Assembly (NCBI RefSeq): GCF_003369915.1
Contig: NW_022881614.1
Location: 32,757,474 to 32,821,473 of the forward strand
Reading direction: 5' to 3'
DNA: 64,000 nt
Source: Drosophila miranda
Lineage: Eukaryota > Arthropoda > Insecta > Diptera > Drosophilidae
Part shown: positions 42,387 to 54,617 of the stretch, one piece after another
Layout of the letters: each line of letters opens with the position of its first letter
How positions within the stretch are numbered: the stretch's first letter is position 1
The notes under the pieces: generated by a model
Seen by the model: the letters and a program-made list of their open reading frames with translations, nothing else
Told to the model about the DNA's origin: nothing
Databases searched by the model: none
Position numbers and translations under genes: made by a program

Positions 42387-45300
42387 CTATCCCGATCCCA
42401 CGACAGAGGGGCCCCCATTTATCGTGGTCTCCTCATCGGAGGATATATCGATCATGCTCTCCACCCGCGAGGGGGACATCACATAGACAAAGTGCTCCGT
42501 GGAACCCTCGGGAGCCATAGCATGCGGGGCCATCATCATGGATCCGTCCTGTGTGGGCGGAGAGGGTGGAGTGTCCATGCTGCAGTACTTCATGTTGGCA
42601 GCAGCCGTTTCGTCGGGAGGAGCTCCGCCGTTGCAGTCATAGTTCTCCAGCTCCAGCTCGATGTCGCTGACGATGCGCATGCAACGCATCTTGGCGAGTG
42701 ACTGGAACTTCATGGGCATGGCACGCACCTGACGCGCCAGACTCAGGAAAAAGAGAGTATTGGCGTCTAGCTCGCGGTTGGCCTGCAACACGGCCGACAC
42801 ATCCCAGTCGCCTGGGAAGCGCGGATCGCTGATCTTGCGCATCTTGGCTTGGGCCGGCTGCTGGCTGGCCGGAGCCGAGCAACTTAAATTGATGGCCGCT
42901 GTCTGTGGCGAGGGTTGGACGCGTCGCACCTTCGTGGCGTTTGTAACGGGCGGTGGTGGAGGTGGTGGTGTTGGATCTCCCAGGCCAATAGGGAGTACAT
43001 TGCTGCCATTCAGCCGGTTTAGGATTAGGTTATTCGCGTTCTGGACCTGATTGGCCAGGTTCTGGAAGAGACCGAGCGGTGTCCCGGTCGCAGCAGCTGC
43101 GTTCAGCTCCTTCTTGAAGTTGTCGGCAGCCGCAAACAGATGCGGCTCGATGATCAGGCAGCCCACGTTGCTATTGCTGGCGTTACTACAGCTGGGAGGC
43201 GTGACAGTGGGCGGCAGCTGTATTCCGGCGGCGGCCGCAACCGCCTTTAGCGTGGCCAGTGGGAACATCTGCTGAGCCAGTCCACCCACACCCACGCCCA
43301 TGCCGAGGGGCAGGTGAGGGAGAGTGGCCAGAGAGCCCAGGGCATTGGCGTTGGCTTTGCTGACGGTGGCGGGCAGGGGCAGGACCACGGCGCTATTGCA
43401 GCTCGTGCTGGCAGGCGGCGTCTGGGCACTGAGGGGAGCCACTGCAGCACAGTTGAGGCTCCCGTTGCTGTTGCTGTTATGGTTATGAGGACCCATACCG
43501 CTGTTGCTTCCAGGGGAGATCAGATTCGGTGGAGTAGCCACGCCCAGGCTGGGTGTTAGTATGGGCGCCCCTGTGCTTGTCATGGCCGTCGTGTATGTGT
43601 TCACTGTGTTCGTGCTCATTGCCGAGCTGCTGGCTGATGCCGTGGCTATGGTTATCTTCAGCTCGTCCTCCCCGCCGTTGCTGGTCGCCTTGGCCAGAAC
43701 TTGGTAGCCGAAGTCGCATTCGGTGTCGTCCTCATCGTTTGACTTTCCATTTCCGTTGGCTGAGTTTCTACAATCAACAACAGATTCCATCAATAAGGGT
43801 CCATTGGTCATATCAATGTTCACTTACCTGCCAGGTCCCTGGAAGGGCTTAAGGAACTCCATGTGATCGGCATGGGCCCAATACTGGTATTTCTTGGAGG
43901 TTTTGGTACCCACTCGAAAGGAGCGCAGATATTTTGTGTAACTGTCGCGTAAATTCTTCCATTTTCGCTTTGATGCTTCTGCAAAAACAATTGTACGTTA
44001 TTAGACGGTTCTTTACATTGTGACCAGGTTTGCTATTTTTGCGCTTTCTGCCTATCAGTGCAAAAACCACCAACAATTCCGAAATCGATAGCGAACTTGC
44101 AGCAGTAAGGCCGAGCGCGAAAACGCATCTTCGCCATCTTAAGGTACCAAAAACGTTTGAATAGAAGGAAAAATACGTACTTTGGAGTACTTTCGTGTGT
44201 TAAATTATAAATTATAAACTAAATAAGCTCGTAAGTATCGCAATATAAAAGAATTTTCTAAAAACTCGGTTCCAAGCATATCAATCTACAGTTTTACGTT
44301 GGGATGGTGTGATCATCATAATCAATCTATGTATTTAGCAGCCCGTTTCAATGGGTTCTATTTATACATTTTAAAGGACAACTTAAACGTGAGCCTGGTC
44401 CTCCGTCCGGCAAAAAAAAGCCACAGCCACGATTTCCCGGTAATGCAAGGTTTGCAATGGCTGCTACTGTATCTGTATGTGCACATATGTGTGTTTGTAT
44501 ACACATATGCTGCCAATTACAATTTTATCATACACATTCACGAGCACGTGGAGTACGTACTGGATTTAATGATTGCCTAACCGTGGCTTCGCGTAGCCAC
44601 GGTCTCGTGCAGAATCAATTTTTCAATTCTAACGAAAGTCTGGCACAGGTGGCTTGCCTGTTTGTTATTTTGGCTCGCATTTGGCAACGCCGCGCAATAT
44701 TTTTTTTGTGCATATCCCTCTCTCCTCTCTCTCTGTCCGGTCGTCGCTTGGCCGCTCTCTCTCAGCATCAGAGCGCGCAGTTTGTATCAGTTTCGCTCTT
44801 CCGTGCTTGTTTGTTTTTGCTGCGTGCCAGTGGCAGTGTTTTGCTTCTTTTTTCATCTTCTCGCTGCAATTTGCCGACCGCAGTCGCGCTGCCCGCCCCC
44901 GTCCTGTCCACGTCCCTGCTCCCGGCTCCACGCTCCCGCCAGCGCCTCGTCTGTATATACATATGTACATACATATGTATATATATGAATGTTTGTAGGT
45001 GTACGAACACAAGCGTACGAAAAATATCAGGCCGGGCGGTTCGCGATTCGCAGCGACGCAGCAGAGTCGGCGGCAGAGTTTGTCCGCTGGCGGCTGACAG
45101 GTACACACATATGAATGTCTGCATGTGTATGTAGACTAAGTATTCATGTGTGTGTGTTCTACGTAATTCAATTTCAACCGCCACCAGAGCATTCAAGGCA
45201 CAAGACTAAGCTCCTTTAAATACATACTTTAATATGTACATAAATATGTTTGTTCATATTTTGTATACCCTAACTAAGCGTGTTCCGCAGGGCTGCTATT

Positions 45301-45526
45301 TCTAGACCTACTTAAGTAGGTACTATCTTTGGTACATACCCACTGAGAGCCCAATCTCCTCCGCGATTTGCGTCCACACCTTCAGCTTCACTTCCACGTT
45401 CTTGTAGTCCGGATTGTGGTTGTTGTAGACCACGTCGTACCGCTTCACGATATCGATGAAGTCGGAGGTGTTATCGGATGTGGTTGAGGACTCGCTAATT
45501 GCGCGCGCCGCTTTCGTGTCCTTCAT
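42387..45526 (-). CDS. MADF-BESS transcription factor, right-arm copy, intact
   Basis: Exons 45340-45526, 43828-43978 and 42387-43767 join with good GT-AG sites into 1719 nt and 572 residues without a stop. The MADF domain covers about residues 22-113 (FIDIVKRYDVVYNNHNPDY, then LKVWTQIAEEIGLS, then KRKWKNLRDSYTKYLRSF). A long Ala/Ser/Asn-rich middle with a run of seven prolines at about 380 follows. The BESS motif lies at about 445-486 (FFLSLARQVRAMPMKFQSLA). Such proteins bind DNA and act as transcriptional regulators. A TATAAAAAG box is at 45579-45587. I do not assign a gene name. This arm copy lacks all three lesions of the left copy. Confidence 0.88.
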
Positions 45527-47520
45527 CCTGTTCGAAAACACAAAACCTCTGTTCCACAGTGCTCGGGGCGGGCGAAGTCTTTTTATAGGCGTGTAGGCGC
45601 TCTACTGACCGCCCAGCCGCGTTCTGTGTTTCTCCCCGGCCGCTCCACCAGCCACCAGCACAGGCGTAGGCAGAGAGCCGAACGGAACGCCAACGCAGAG
45701 AGCGAGAGAGAGTAAACTGCGAGCGAGAAACCGTCCGACTGCCGTTTTGTATGACCGCTTCGACAAAAGTTGGACACTTGAATGAGACGATGAGCTGCAT
45801 GCACAAACCCAACAGCACCAGCAGCAGCAGAATCGGCAACGGCAGCAGCGGCGCCAAACCGGGCAGAAGGGAGACCATTCCTCTCCACCCACCCTCCGGC
45901 CCGCACTCTTCTTGCGCACTCACTTATACACACAGACACATAGCAGCCGCAGCAGCACCACCAGCAGCAACAACAAAAGCGGGACCCAACAGCGACGCGG
46001 CCGACCGTCGTTGGAGGACGTGTAAAGAAGAACAAGAAGGCAACCTCATCATCATCATAGCTGGCAGTGGCAAAGGCAGTGGAGGAGAAGGAGGAGGAGT
46101 AGGTGGAGGTAGAGGTAGAGGCACATACAACAGACATATAGACGGCAGCAGCGCAGTTTGGCGCTCGCAATAAAACGCGCAGCGTCGCACTGCTCCAACA
46201 GCCGCAGCCACAGCAGCAGCAGCAGCAGAAACGTTAACCGCCCACATTCGCCGCCTCCCTCCCCACAAGGCAAAAACATGAGATTGTTGTTGCTGTTAGT
46301 TGTGGCTGCTGCCGTTTCATTTTGTTGTTGTTGTGTGTGTGCGTGAGCGCGACAAAATCGCAACAGTGCGAGGCAGTGGATGTGGATGCCAACACCCACA
46401 CCCTACCTCTCTCACCATCTCTCTCCCTCTCTCTGTCCCTCTTCTCCCAGGCATTGGCATTGCAGCCTTAGCTTTCGAGGCAGCTTTATTTGATTGCCGA
46501 TGCAGAAACTGTTGCACCTTCATCACGTGTCGTGCCGCCAGAATATGTTGTTGCCTGCACTCACACATACCACACAGATGCATCTTTGAAGTTCAAGGTC
46601 ATTGATTTGGTGGCATACGGAAATGAAAGAAATATCGCACAATTACCAATCCCCGGCTATGGCCTGCTTAAGCAGAGATCACTGTGCTCTTCGCTCCCTG
46701 TCCTTATCGGCTCGGCCGTCGCTGCGTCAGAGCTTTTACTGTGAAAGCGTCGTTTCTTGTACATATGCATGTATGCACGTACATCAGTATGCATGTACAT
46801 ACATATGTATGTATGTGTTGTACCGCTTTAGCCCAGCATCCAAGAGGGGGAGAGAGCAGGCGACGGGCCCAGAAAAGTTGCTCCATTCCATCGATCCAAG
46901 CAAGTCCCGTAGAATTTCTGTGCCCGCCGCTCTCCCCTCTCTTCTCTTCTCCCCCCGCCCCACGGCTCCCTCATCGCCTCTGACATCAGTTCGTGTTGTT
47001 GCTTTTGTTGCGACTCTTTTTCCTTTTCCAAGCTGTTTTTGTTGCCAGCGCCGTAGTCGTCGTCGTTGGCGTCGGCCCCCACTCAGCCCCAGTGCTGACT
47101 GCTGCCGACCGAACCTACGACCAGTTAACCCCCTCTCGACAGCCAGCCACTGCACGCCCGCCCGTCCGCGCCCCCTTGTTTCCTTGTGCGAGGCGGACTG
47201 AGCTGAGCCCCAAACTAACACGTAGATGGCGCCTGTGTGTGTGTGTGTGTGTGTGTGGTGTATATGTGCCAGTTGCGTGTGTGTGTTTGTATCTCTTTCG
47301 CTTGTGCGGGTTTTTGTTGCTTTTATTATATTTTTTCGCTTTTCTCTCTCTATGCCCGTGCCTTCCTTCAGCCTTCAGCCAGCCCAGCCCCCACTACTCC
47401 CCAAGTAGCAGCAGCAACAACATTTTGTGGAGAGATGTGCCGCAGGGTGGGGAAGGTGGGACGTTGGGCGTTTTGCCCGTCGTTGTTCGGCGGCGGCTAT
47501 GGCATGGCTATGCATGGAAG
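45527..47520 (-). promoter_or_regulatory. 5' flank of right-arm MADF-BESS gene
   Basis: This mirrors 35268-37735 with the same simple repeats (for example GT runs at about 47236-47260, CAG runs at about 46210-46230, ATGTACATA block at about 46760-46815). TATAAAAAG is at 45579-45587 on the minus strand. About 200 bp present in the left arm near 35640-35840 are missing here. No separate gene is supported. Confidence 0.55.
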
Positions 47521-47521
47521 T

Positions 47522-47526
<5 letters not shown>

Positions 47527-47563
<37 letters not shown>

Positions 47564-49615
47564 CCATTTAATTGCTCGTATTTACAACTTATTTTATACT
47601 TAAAGCAAACTATATTAAAGGTTAGACTATGCAAGCCCAACATGTGTGGTACGGCCGTGAAGCAATGCTTCACACATGTGTAGGCTTCGTTTAGACTAAC
47701 TGTACTCTTGTCTGGTGCTCAACAGCGCGCAGTTCCCTCATAATGGTCGCCGCGAAGCAGCTCGTCGCCTCCCAGTTTTCCGGGGACAGGAGCATGCACG
47801 GCACCAAGCTCTGCTTGACTACGGCTCCACCCAGCGCTTCTTCTAGCCGCTGGCGCTGCGCTGCGAACCTGCCACACGAAAATATCGCATGCTCGGCATC
47901 CTCCTCCACGTAGTGCCCGCACCAAGAGCATTCTGCGGAGTCCGCGTGCCCGAAGCGATGAAGGTAGCTTCGGAAGCAGCCGTGACCACTGAGGAGCTGA
48001 GTCAGGTAAAAGTTGACCTGCCCGTGCTTCCTGCTTACCCACGCGTCGATGGACGGGATAAGCTGGTGGGTCCAACGCCCCTTAGTGGTCGTGTCCCAGC
48101 GCTGTTGCCACCTTCTGAGACTCTCCTGTTTGCACGCCATGCGTACCTGCCTTTTCGCCGCCGCGTCCATTCCTCTGCCATGTGTTTCCTGGTAGTATGT
48201 GCACCGTTCATCCGCCAGGAATTCCAGGGGTGCTATGCCCGCGATCACGTGTGCTGCCTCGTCCGAGACCGTTCGGAAGGCACTGGTGATCCGAATCGAA
48301 GAGAGGCGGTGCGTGGCTGCCAGACCCCGTGCGTAGATCGCTGCTCGAAGGGCCTTTGCCCAGATTGGCGCCGCATATAGCATCACCGATCTCGTGACAC
48401 TCGTTAGCAGTTGTCGCCGCCATTGCTTTGGTCCTCGGGTGTTCAGCATTAGCCTCGAGAGCGCACCGTTGGTGGTCGCCTTCGTGCCCATGTAGGCCAA
48501 GTGCTCCCGAAAGCAGAGACGTGTGTCCACCAGGACACCAAGGTATTTGATAGCGCGCTTAGACGAAACCAGGGTACCTGCCACTGAGATGTTGGCCGTC
48601 TCGACTTTCTTCCGGCTGGATACCAGCACTGCCTCTGTTTTGTGGGGTGCGAGTTCGAGCCCGAACTGGCGTTTGCTATCCCTAATGGCCGCCTTGAGGG
48701 CCCTTCTGCAGTCCCTAAACGTGGATTGCCATTGCGGAAAGGCAGTGCTTCCGCGCGAGCGCTGGTAGCGGCGTCGAGCTTGGTTGCATTCCCGGCGTAG
48801 CGCGGCAATGTCCTCGTTCCACCAGAACACAGGTTGGTGGTGGCGACCGTAGTGCTTCCTCTGCGCAATGGTGGCAGTGCATGCTGCCTCCAGATGCTCC
48901 ATGACATGGTTGGCCATGCATTCAGCATTTCCATTCGCCGTGAGGTTGGACATAAGCTCCATGAACAGGGCCGTATTGAGCGTTTCGGCGCGATAGCATC
49001 TCCATCTGGGCGCAGCTGTCTCTACGCTAGACGTCTGTTGGCCTGTGTCCCATATAATTGCCCTGTGGTCGCTCCCTGTGTAGATGTTGCTGATGCTCCA
49101 GCCCGATGAATTAAAAAGTGAGCTGCTGACAAATGTAAGGTCGATGACCGATCCTGTTCCTGCTCTGGAGAAGGTATGCTGGTTTCCCTCGTTGAGGAGC
49201 GCGATGTCCAGGGGCGCAATGATCTCCAACAGAGCTCTACCTCTCGCATTCGTCGCCACGCTTCCCCACTCCTCAGCCCACGCGTTGAAGTCCCCTCCAA
49301 TGGCTACTGGGTGACGTCCTCTAGCATCAGCCGCTAGGTTGTCTAGAGTACCTGCGAACTCGGAGAGCGTCAGGCTTGGGGCAAGGTAGACGCTGTATAT
49401 CCACACACCTCCGACCTTGGCGCGCACAAACCCAGCAGCAGCGCTTGAGAGGGAAAGCTGCAATGGCGTGGCCCCGCATAGCCATATCGCGGCCTTTTTG
49501 GTGGCATCCAAGATGAACCCAGGGACTCCCTAGTTTGATATGGCTCGCTGAGGATGGCGAGGTCAATTGCCAATTCTCTTATGGATTGTCTCAGCAGGTC
49601 TTGAGCCGCAGCGCA
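47527..49615 (-). mobile_element. 5'-truncated R1/LOA-type LINE, right arm only
   Basis: This is a non-LTR retrotransposon in minus orientation, with its poly-A tail seen as a run of about 34 T at 47527-47560. It starts inside the endonuclease domain and has no ORF1, so it is 5'-truncated. The left arm lacks it. I could not define a target-site duplication with certainty because the flanks differ between the arms. Confidence 0.88.
47691..49511 (-). pseudogene. LINE ORF2: endonuclease fused to C-terminal part, RT core deleted
   Basis: The continuous frame of 606 codons begins within an apurinic-type endonuclease. GGDFNAW is at about 72-78 and SDHRAI at about 147-152. At about residue 282 (RDSKRQ/FGLELAPHKTEAVL) it passes directly into a late reverse-transcriptase motif and the C-terminal domain, which ends with a Cys/His cluster (CSWCGHYVEEDAEHAIFSC). 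The central RT motifs, including the catalytic Asp-Asp box, are missing, yet the frame is preserved. The upstream part of the endonuclease (RELAIDLAILSEPYQT) is in another frame, so the 5' end is also frameshifted. The first codon is TTG and not a true start. Confidence 0.82.
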
Positions 49616-49874
49616 GTGGCTGAGGTTTGTGTGTGTGTACTTCTGTCTCTCCGCTGCTGTTTTGGTTGTGTTTGTGGAGCAGGGGCGGAAGTGGGTGAGG
49701 GGGTGGACGGTGCAGAGAGCGGCCTACCTACCGCCGCTGGAAAACATGGTGTTGTTGTTGTTGTTGTTGCTGCCTTTTGTAAATCGATAAATGATGTCCG
49801 GAGTGCGGCATAGTCGAGCGCTTTGCGTGTCCCTCCCTTTACACATGTACATACGTGTGTAAGTACATACATAG
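49616..49874 (-). other. Right-arm sequence between LINE and BEL element
   Basis: This matches the left arm at about 35268-35480, with the GTT and GT simple repeats. It holds the empty site of the left-arm transposon (near 49835) and ends in the microsatellite where the BEL element inserted. Confidence 0.7.
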
Positions 49875-50532
49875 TGTACGATTTCAACTAAAGTACAAAA
49901 TCGTATGATTAGACCTAGACAAATAGCTAGCCATAAAAAAGGTTAAGATTTCCCAGCCACCTAAAGAAATAAACGATAATATGCTCTAAATATAAATATG
50001 TGACATGCACTACTGACCTAAATAAATATACAACGGACAGCTGCATGCATTTGTGTACATACACTGTTAAGATATTTACGGCACTATCATAAAACACATT
50101 CTGGATGACCTGCATGTGGTCAAATCTCACACCATCTGCATGATAACCATTGTGACCGTCATAAATATGACCCTTGGAATATTCCACTGTTGGATTTGTA
50201 GTAATTGCTTAGTCCTAAATAGATATAACACATTTCCCTAGCAATATTATACTCAGAACTAATTACACATACCTAAGATCCTAAGTAAACAATCATACTC
50301 ATAGAAATTGTATGTAAACCTTGCATTTTACCAAATAAAATCAGTACGAAAGAAAACTCTGACGTATTCACATCTCCGAAGCCCAATTTGTTCAAGTACC
50401 GATTGCGGCGACCATTTGTTACTGGTACATGAACCGGTAGCATACAAATTTACATTTTCAGCATACGATTGTCATATTGACAATCACCAGAATCAAGTGA
50501 ATCTACATCAACAGATTCATTTGATTTGTTCA
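49875..50532 (+). repeat. 5' LTR of the BEL element
   Basis: It is 658 bp, TGTACGATTTC to GATTTGTTCA. Differences from the 3' LTR are CCCTAGCAAT/CCCTTGCAAT, AATTACACAT/AATTAAACAT and TGTATGTAAACC/TGTATATAAACC. Confidence 0.95.
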
Positions 50533-50534
50533 TT

Positions 50535-50551
50535 TGGTGACCCCCGACTTT
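50535..50551 (+). promoter_or_regulatory. tRNA primer-binding site of the BEL element
   Basis: TGGTGACCCCCGACTTT starts 3 bp after the LTR. TGG pairs with the universal CCA tRNA end. I do not name the tRNA. Confidence 0.6.
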
Positions 50552-50904
50552 TTGGACACTTAACCGTTCATCTGGATTGTTGTTCCCGATTTGGAACTTG
50601 GATTTAGTTGGAAAATCCTACATAATTGGTCAACTTGGCGACCAATTTACATACATACAACAACACTCACAGTTGTGATTTAAAACCTTCGGTGAAGGAA
50701 AACGTAATTGGAGTTATTTGGATCTAACTCAACCATCACAGTCAACTTGGCGACTAAGGTTGAATTGGAAATAAGAATTCCAGTGTCATAAATATTTATT
50801 GAGATACTTTGACCATCTTCGTGGTTGTGAGTAGAGGCACAACCAGTCATAGTGACAAACAAAATACCTCCATCGGGTCAAAGTATTAAAATAAATAAAA
50901 TAAA

Positions 50905-52170
50905 ATGGCTTCATCAAGCATTAATGTTATGCTAGACAGGCAGCTTGCCACAGGCGAAGAGATTCAGAGCCTGGTACGAAATTATAAAAAGGATTCTGCT
51001 GAAAGGAAGCAGAAATCAGAATATTTTAAATCCCGCATTGAGAACCTATCAAAGCTCTGGGACGCATTTTCAAGGGAGGAATGTAACATCAAAAAAATAA
51101 CTCAAAACTCAAAAATTGAGCACAGTTATTTCTCTAACGAATATTTCAAATAAACAAAAGAGTTGGTCGTCAGATATAAAGACGAATTTACAAAGCAGTT
51201 AGCTGCACTAGAAATGGATATAGATACAGGATCCATTACATCTATGGAGAGTGAGCCTGAACAAAAGGTGCTGCTTGTAAGTCTAGAGCGCATCTTAAAC
51301 AGAATGACGAATGAGACGCGAAAGGATAATAATCAAATATTGGGATGAGATTAGAGCGATCCACGTTCAAATTTATAAAAAATCCTGTCATGAAATTGTT
51401 GCCATTTTAAGTAGTCACCATCAAATTTAGGGATAGCAACCTTAGGCAGGGTGACTACTTAAAATGGCAACAATTTCATGACATTTTTAAACAAATGATT
51501 CATGAAGCATCGGTACCCGTCATTCAGAAGATGTGGTATTTAAAAACCAATGTTACGGGAGAAGCGGAAAATTTAATACGCCACCTTTCGCTAACAGAAA
51601 ATAATTACACAACGGCATGGAACATGCTTCAAGAGCGTTTCAGCAACAAAAGAGTGCTTAGTAACGCATTAATTCAAAAATTATTGGATCAACCAAGCAC
51701 TTCCAATGATGCAAAGTCCATTAAGGCTTTGCACGATAATGTAAAGGAAACATTATCAGCACTCAATAACATAAATATAGAGACAGCTGGATGGGATCCG
51801 ATTCTTCTATGTGTTTTGACAAAAAAGTTAGATCGTCAGACTCACACTTTGTATGAACAATCCATACAAAGTACAAAGAAATTACAGCCTTTGAGCGAAT
51901 TAATGAAGTTTCTCGAACAAAGGTTCCTTACCTTGGAAGCCATTGGATGGGAAAAAACAAAGAAACCCATCACATGTGCCTCAGCAGGAACTGAAAGTCT
52001 ATTTTTGCTATTTTTGTGAAAAGCCAAATCACGCTATTTACAAATGCACGCAGTTTTTAAAAAAAAACTGTCGCAGAGAGGTTAAATTGGGTTCAAAAGA
52101 ACCAACTTTGCGTCAAATGTTTCAAACGCGATCACACTGCAAAGAATTGCCAATGAAGAGATTGTGTTAA
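50905..52170 (+). pseudogene. BEL gag, broken
   Basis: The gag polyprotein starts at ATG 50905 (MASSSINVMLDRQL). It is stopped at 51151-51153 and again at 51346-51348. After a small rearrangement it resumes (DYLKWQQFHDIFKQMIHEA) as a DUF1759-type capsid region up to about 51955. Then the frame shifts and two zinc knuckles follow in other frames: CYFCEKPNHAIYKC at about 52007 and CVKCFKRDHTAKNC at about 52110, both C-x2-C-x4-H-x4-C. At least four frame breaks show it cannot be made as one protein. Confidence 0.85.
51391..51486. repeat. 34-bp perfect inverted repeat inside gag
   Basis: A TGTCATGAAATTGTTGCCAT stretch is followed about 30 bp later by its reverse complement, which is the genuine coding sequence (YLKWQQFHD). 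The first, inverted copy appears to be an insertion that disrupts gag. Confidence 0.85.
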
Positions 52171-52201
52171 GTGCAATAAATTACACAACACTCTCCTACA
52201 T

Positions 52202-52880
52202 TTGGAAATCAAGTCTGAAGCCAAAACTTCAGCATCAGCAAATAGTAGTCAAAACACTTATGTATTACTAGCTACTGCTCTTGTTACAATAAAAGGCAAC
52301 AATGGACAAATTGGTGAATTTAGAGCCCTACTTGATTCAGGCTCTCAAGTCAATGTGATTTCTGAAAGAGCATTGAAAATATTAGATCTGAAAGTCACAA
52401 AATCAGAACTACAAATAAATGGAATTGGCGGACGAACACAAACGTCAAAAGCAAGAGTCAATGTTATGCTTACTTCACAAGATAACAAGTTTAATACAAG
52501 ACTAGAAGCAATAGTATTGACACACATAGTGGCAGATCAACCAGCACAGTCAATTGATACATACGTCTCGTTGGAAGCTTCCGAAAAATATCACTTTGGC
52601 GGATCCCAACTTTGACAAGACTGGAAGAATAGACATACTGTTGGGAGCAGAACATTACTTCGAAATCATGCAAGACAAGCATGTATCAATTGGAAAAGGA
52701 TTGCCCAGGCTACAGGAAACGAAACTAGGCTGGATAGTGGCTGGCAAGTTAAGACAGGAGTCAAAGAGCCAAAGCACGTGTGCAGTTTTGACTGAGGAGG
52801 ACAAGGTGGATCAGCAAATCTCCAAGTTTTGGGAATTGGATTCATTCCCGAGCAACACACCATGCTTATCCCCTCTATAG
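52202..52880 (+). pseudogene. BEL aspartic protease and DUF1758 region, frameshifted
   Basis: Frame 52202-52615 carries the retroviral-type aspartic protease motif LLDSGSQVNVIS at about residues 43-54. A frameshift near 52560-52600 separates it from the following segment (DPNFDKTGRIDILLGAEHYF, then LGWIVAGKL), the linker between protease and RT typical of BEL elements. This frame ends at 52878-52880, before the RT frame opens. Confidence 0.85.
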
Positions 52881-52916
52881 AAGCGATGTGAGCAATATTT
52901 TGTTCAAAATATTCAA

Positions 52917-54617
52917 ATGGCATGTGACAAGAAATTCATTGTCAGACTCCCATTTTTGGAAGATGCTTCTTCCCTAGGGGAGAGCCGTGATTTGGCTACA
53001 CGTCGACTTTTTTGTCTGGAAAAACGACTGTCACGAGATCCGGAAACCAAGGCAAGCTATGTGCAATTCATGAAAGAATATGAGGCACTTGGGCATATGA
53101 AGGAAATGCACACTAAGGAAATAGCACGATCACGTTATTTTATTCCACATCACTGTGTGATGAAACCTGACAGCTCTACAACAAAATTGAGAGTTGTCTT
53201 TGATGCTTCTGCTGTTACGTCGTCCGGCAAAGCACTCAACGATTTGATGCATAAAGGTCCGACTGTGCAAAGGTCGATATTTTCAATATTGCTTCGATTC
53301 CGGATGCACAAATATGTATTTACGGCAGACATCGAAAAAATGTATCGTCAGATCTGGGTCAATCCTGAGGACCACTACTATCAAACAATTGTATGGCGAA
53401 ATGATCCATCAGAAGATCTGAGATATTACAGACTCAAAACTGTAACATACGGAACTAAGGCAGCTCCATATTTAGCCACAAAATGCCTACAATATCTTGC
53501 TCAAAAGGGCAAGAGAGAACACCCGGCTGGAGCTGATGCACTAGAAAAGGATTTCTATGTGGATGATTGCTTAACAGGAGCAGATTCCATACCAGAGGCC
53601 CTCCAGAAACAGAAGGAACTTAACCAACTCCTACAAAATTCTGGATTTAAGCTGAGAAAATGGTGCACAAACAACGTGCACATACTACAGAACATTCCGA
53701 AGGAAGACATGATTCCAAATGTACAACTGGAGGATACCACTTATGAAGACTGCAGCGTGAAGACGCTGGGGATAACGTGGATGCCTAAATCCGACCATTT
53801 CTGTGGAAAAACGGAGATTGCCACTAAGGAAACAATATGCAGAAGAGATGTCGTATCCGAAATTTTTAGGATCTTCGATCCGCTTGGATTGTTTTCACCC
53901 GTTGTTATGAAAACAAAAATCTTTATGCAGCATATCACACAGGAAGATTTTGACTACAAAGAAGCGCTTCCAGTTCATCTCCAGGAGGAATGGAAAAGGT
54001 ACAGGGAGGAGTTAAAATTATTAAACTCCATACAAGTACCACGTCATATATTCCAAGGACAAATTCCGATATCATCGGAGATACATACCTTTGTTGACGC
54101 ATCGGAGAAAGCCTTTGGAGCTGCAGTATATATCCGAGCAATACATAAGGATAAGCGGGCAACGATTCAATTGCTATGTGCCAAATCACATTTAGCGCCC
54201 ATCAATGCATTAACATTACCCCGTTTGGAACTAAAAGCGGCGGTGTTAGGTGCTCAATTGACAGCAAAAGTAAAGGAAGAGTTATCAATGGAAGATGCAT
54301 CAACCTTCTTTTGGTCTGACTCAAGGATCGTATTGTCATGGATTAACTGCTCGTCATCCATCCGAGACAAATTCGTAGCTACAAGAATAGCTACGATTCA
54401 AGAATTGACGATACAAAGACAGTGGAGGCATGTCTCATCCGAAAATAATGCAGCAGATGTACTCTCCAGAGGAATGACGGCGACGAAGTTCACTATTTTT
54501 ACACGGCCCAACATCTACATGGCCACCACCATTTGTGGCTACAAAAGAGGATTTGATCAGTGCAAATCCCCAAAAGATTGGTCAGTCATCAATTATGACT
54601 ATCACTCAGGAGGATGA
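52917..54617 (+). CDS. BEL reverse transcriptase and RNase H
   Basis: This is an open frame of 566 residues. RT motifs are visible: KLRVVFDAS at about 90-98, the catalytic FTADIEKMYRQI at about 135, LKTVTYGTKAAPYLA near 173-187, and the YVDD box at 214-217. RNase H follows (HTFVDASEKAFGAAVY, LPRLELKAAVLGAQL, FFWSDSRIVLSWI). Copying of the RNA genome into DNA and removal of the RNA strand are its roles. It is separated from the protease region upstream by stops and from the integrase downstream by a frameshift near 54500-54535, so the natural polyprotein is not intact. Confidence 0.9.
   Translation: MACDKKFIVRLPFLEDASSLGESRDLATRRLFCLEKRLSRDPETKASYVQFMKEYEALGHMKEMHTKEIARSRYFIPHHCVMKPDSSTTKLRVVFDASAVTSSGKALNDLMHKGPTVQRSIFSILLRFRMHKYVFTADIEKMYRQIWVNPEDHYYQTIVWRNDPSEDLRYYRLKTVTYGTKAAPYLATKCLQYLAQKGKREHPAGADALEKDFYVDDCLTGADSIPEALQKQKELNQLLQNSGFKLRKWCTNNVHILQNIPKEDMIPNVQLEDTTYEDCSVKTLGITWMPKSDHFCGKTEIATKETICRRDVVSEIFRIFDPLGLFSPVVMKTKIFMQHITQEDFDYKEALPVHLQEEWKRYREELKLLNSIQVPRHIFQGQIPISSEIHTFVDASEKAFGAAVYIRAIHKDKRATIQLLCAKSHLAPINALTLPRLELKAAVLGAQLTAKVKEELSMEDASTFFWSDSRIVLSWINCSSSIRDKFVATRIATIQELTIQRQWRHVSSENNAADVLSRGMTATKFTIFTRPNIYMATTICGYKRGFDQCKSPKDWSVINYDYHSGG

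Noticed and set aside
49927-50187. 86-codon frame repeated at 58001-58261
   Set aside because: It lies inside the two LTRs and is identical only because the LTRs are. No protein of this kind is known for BEL LTRs.
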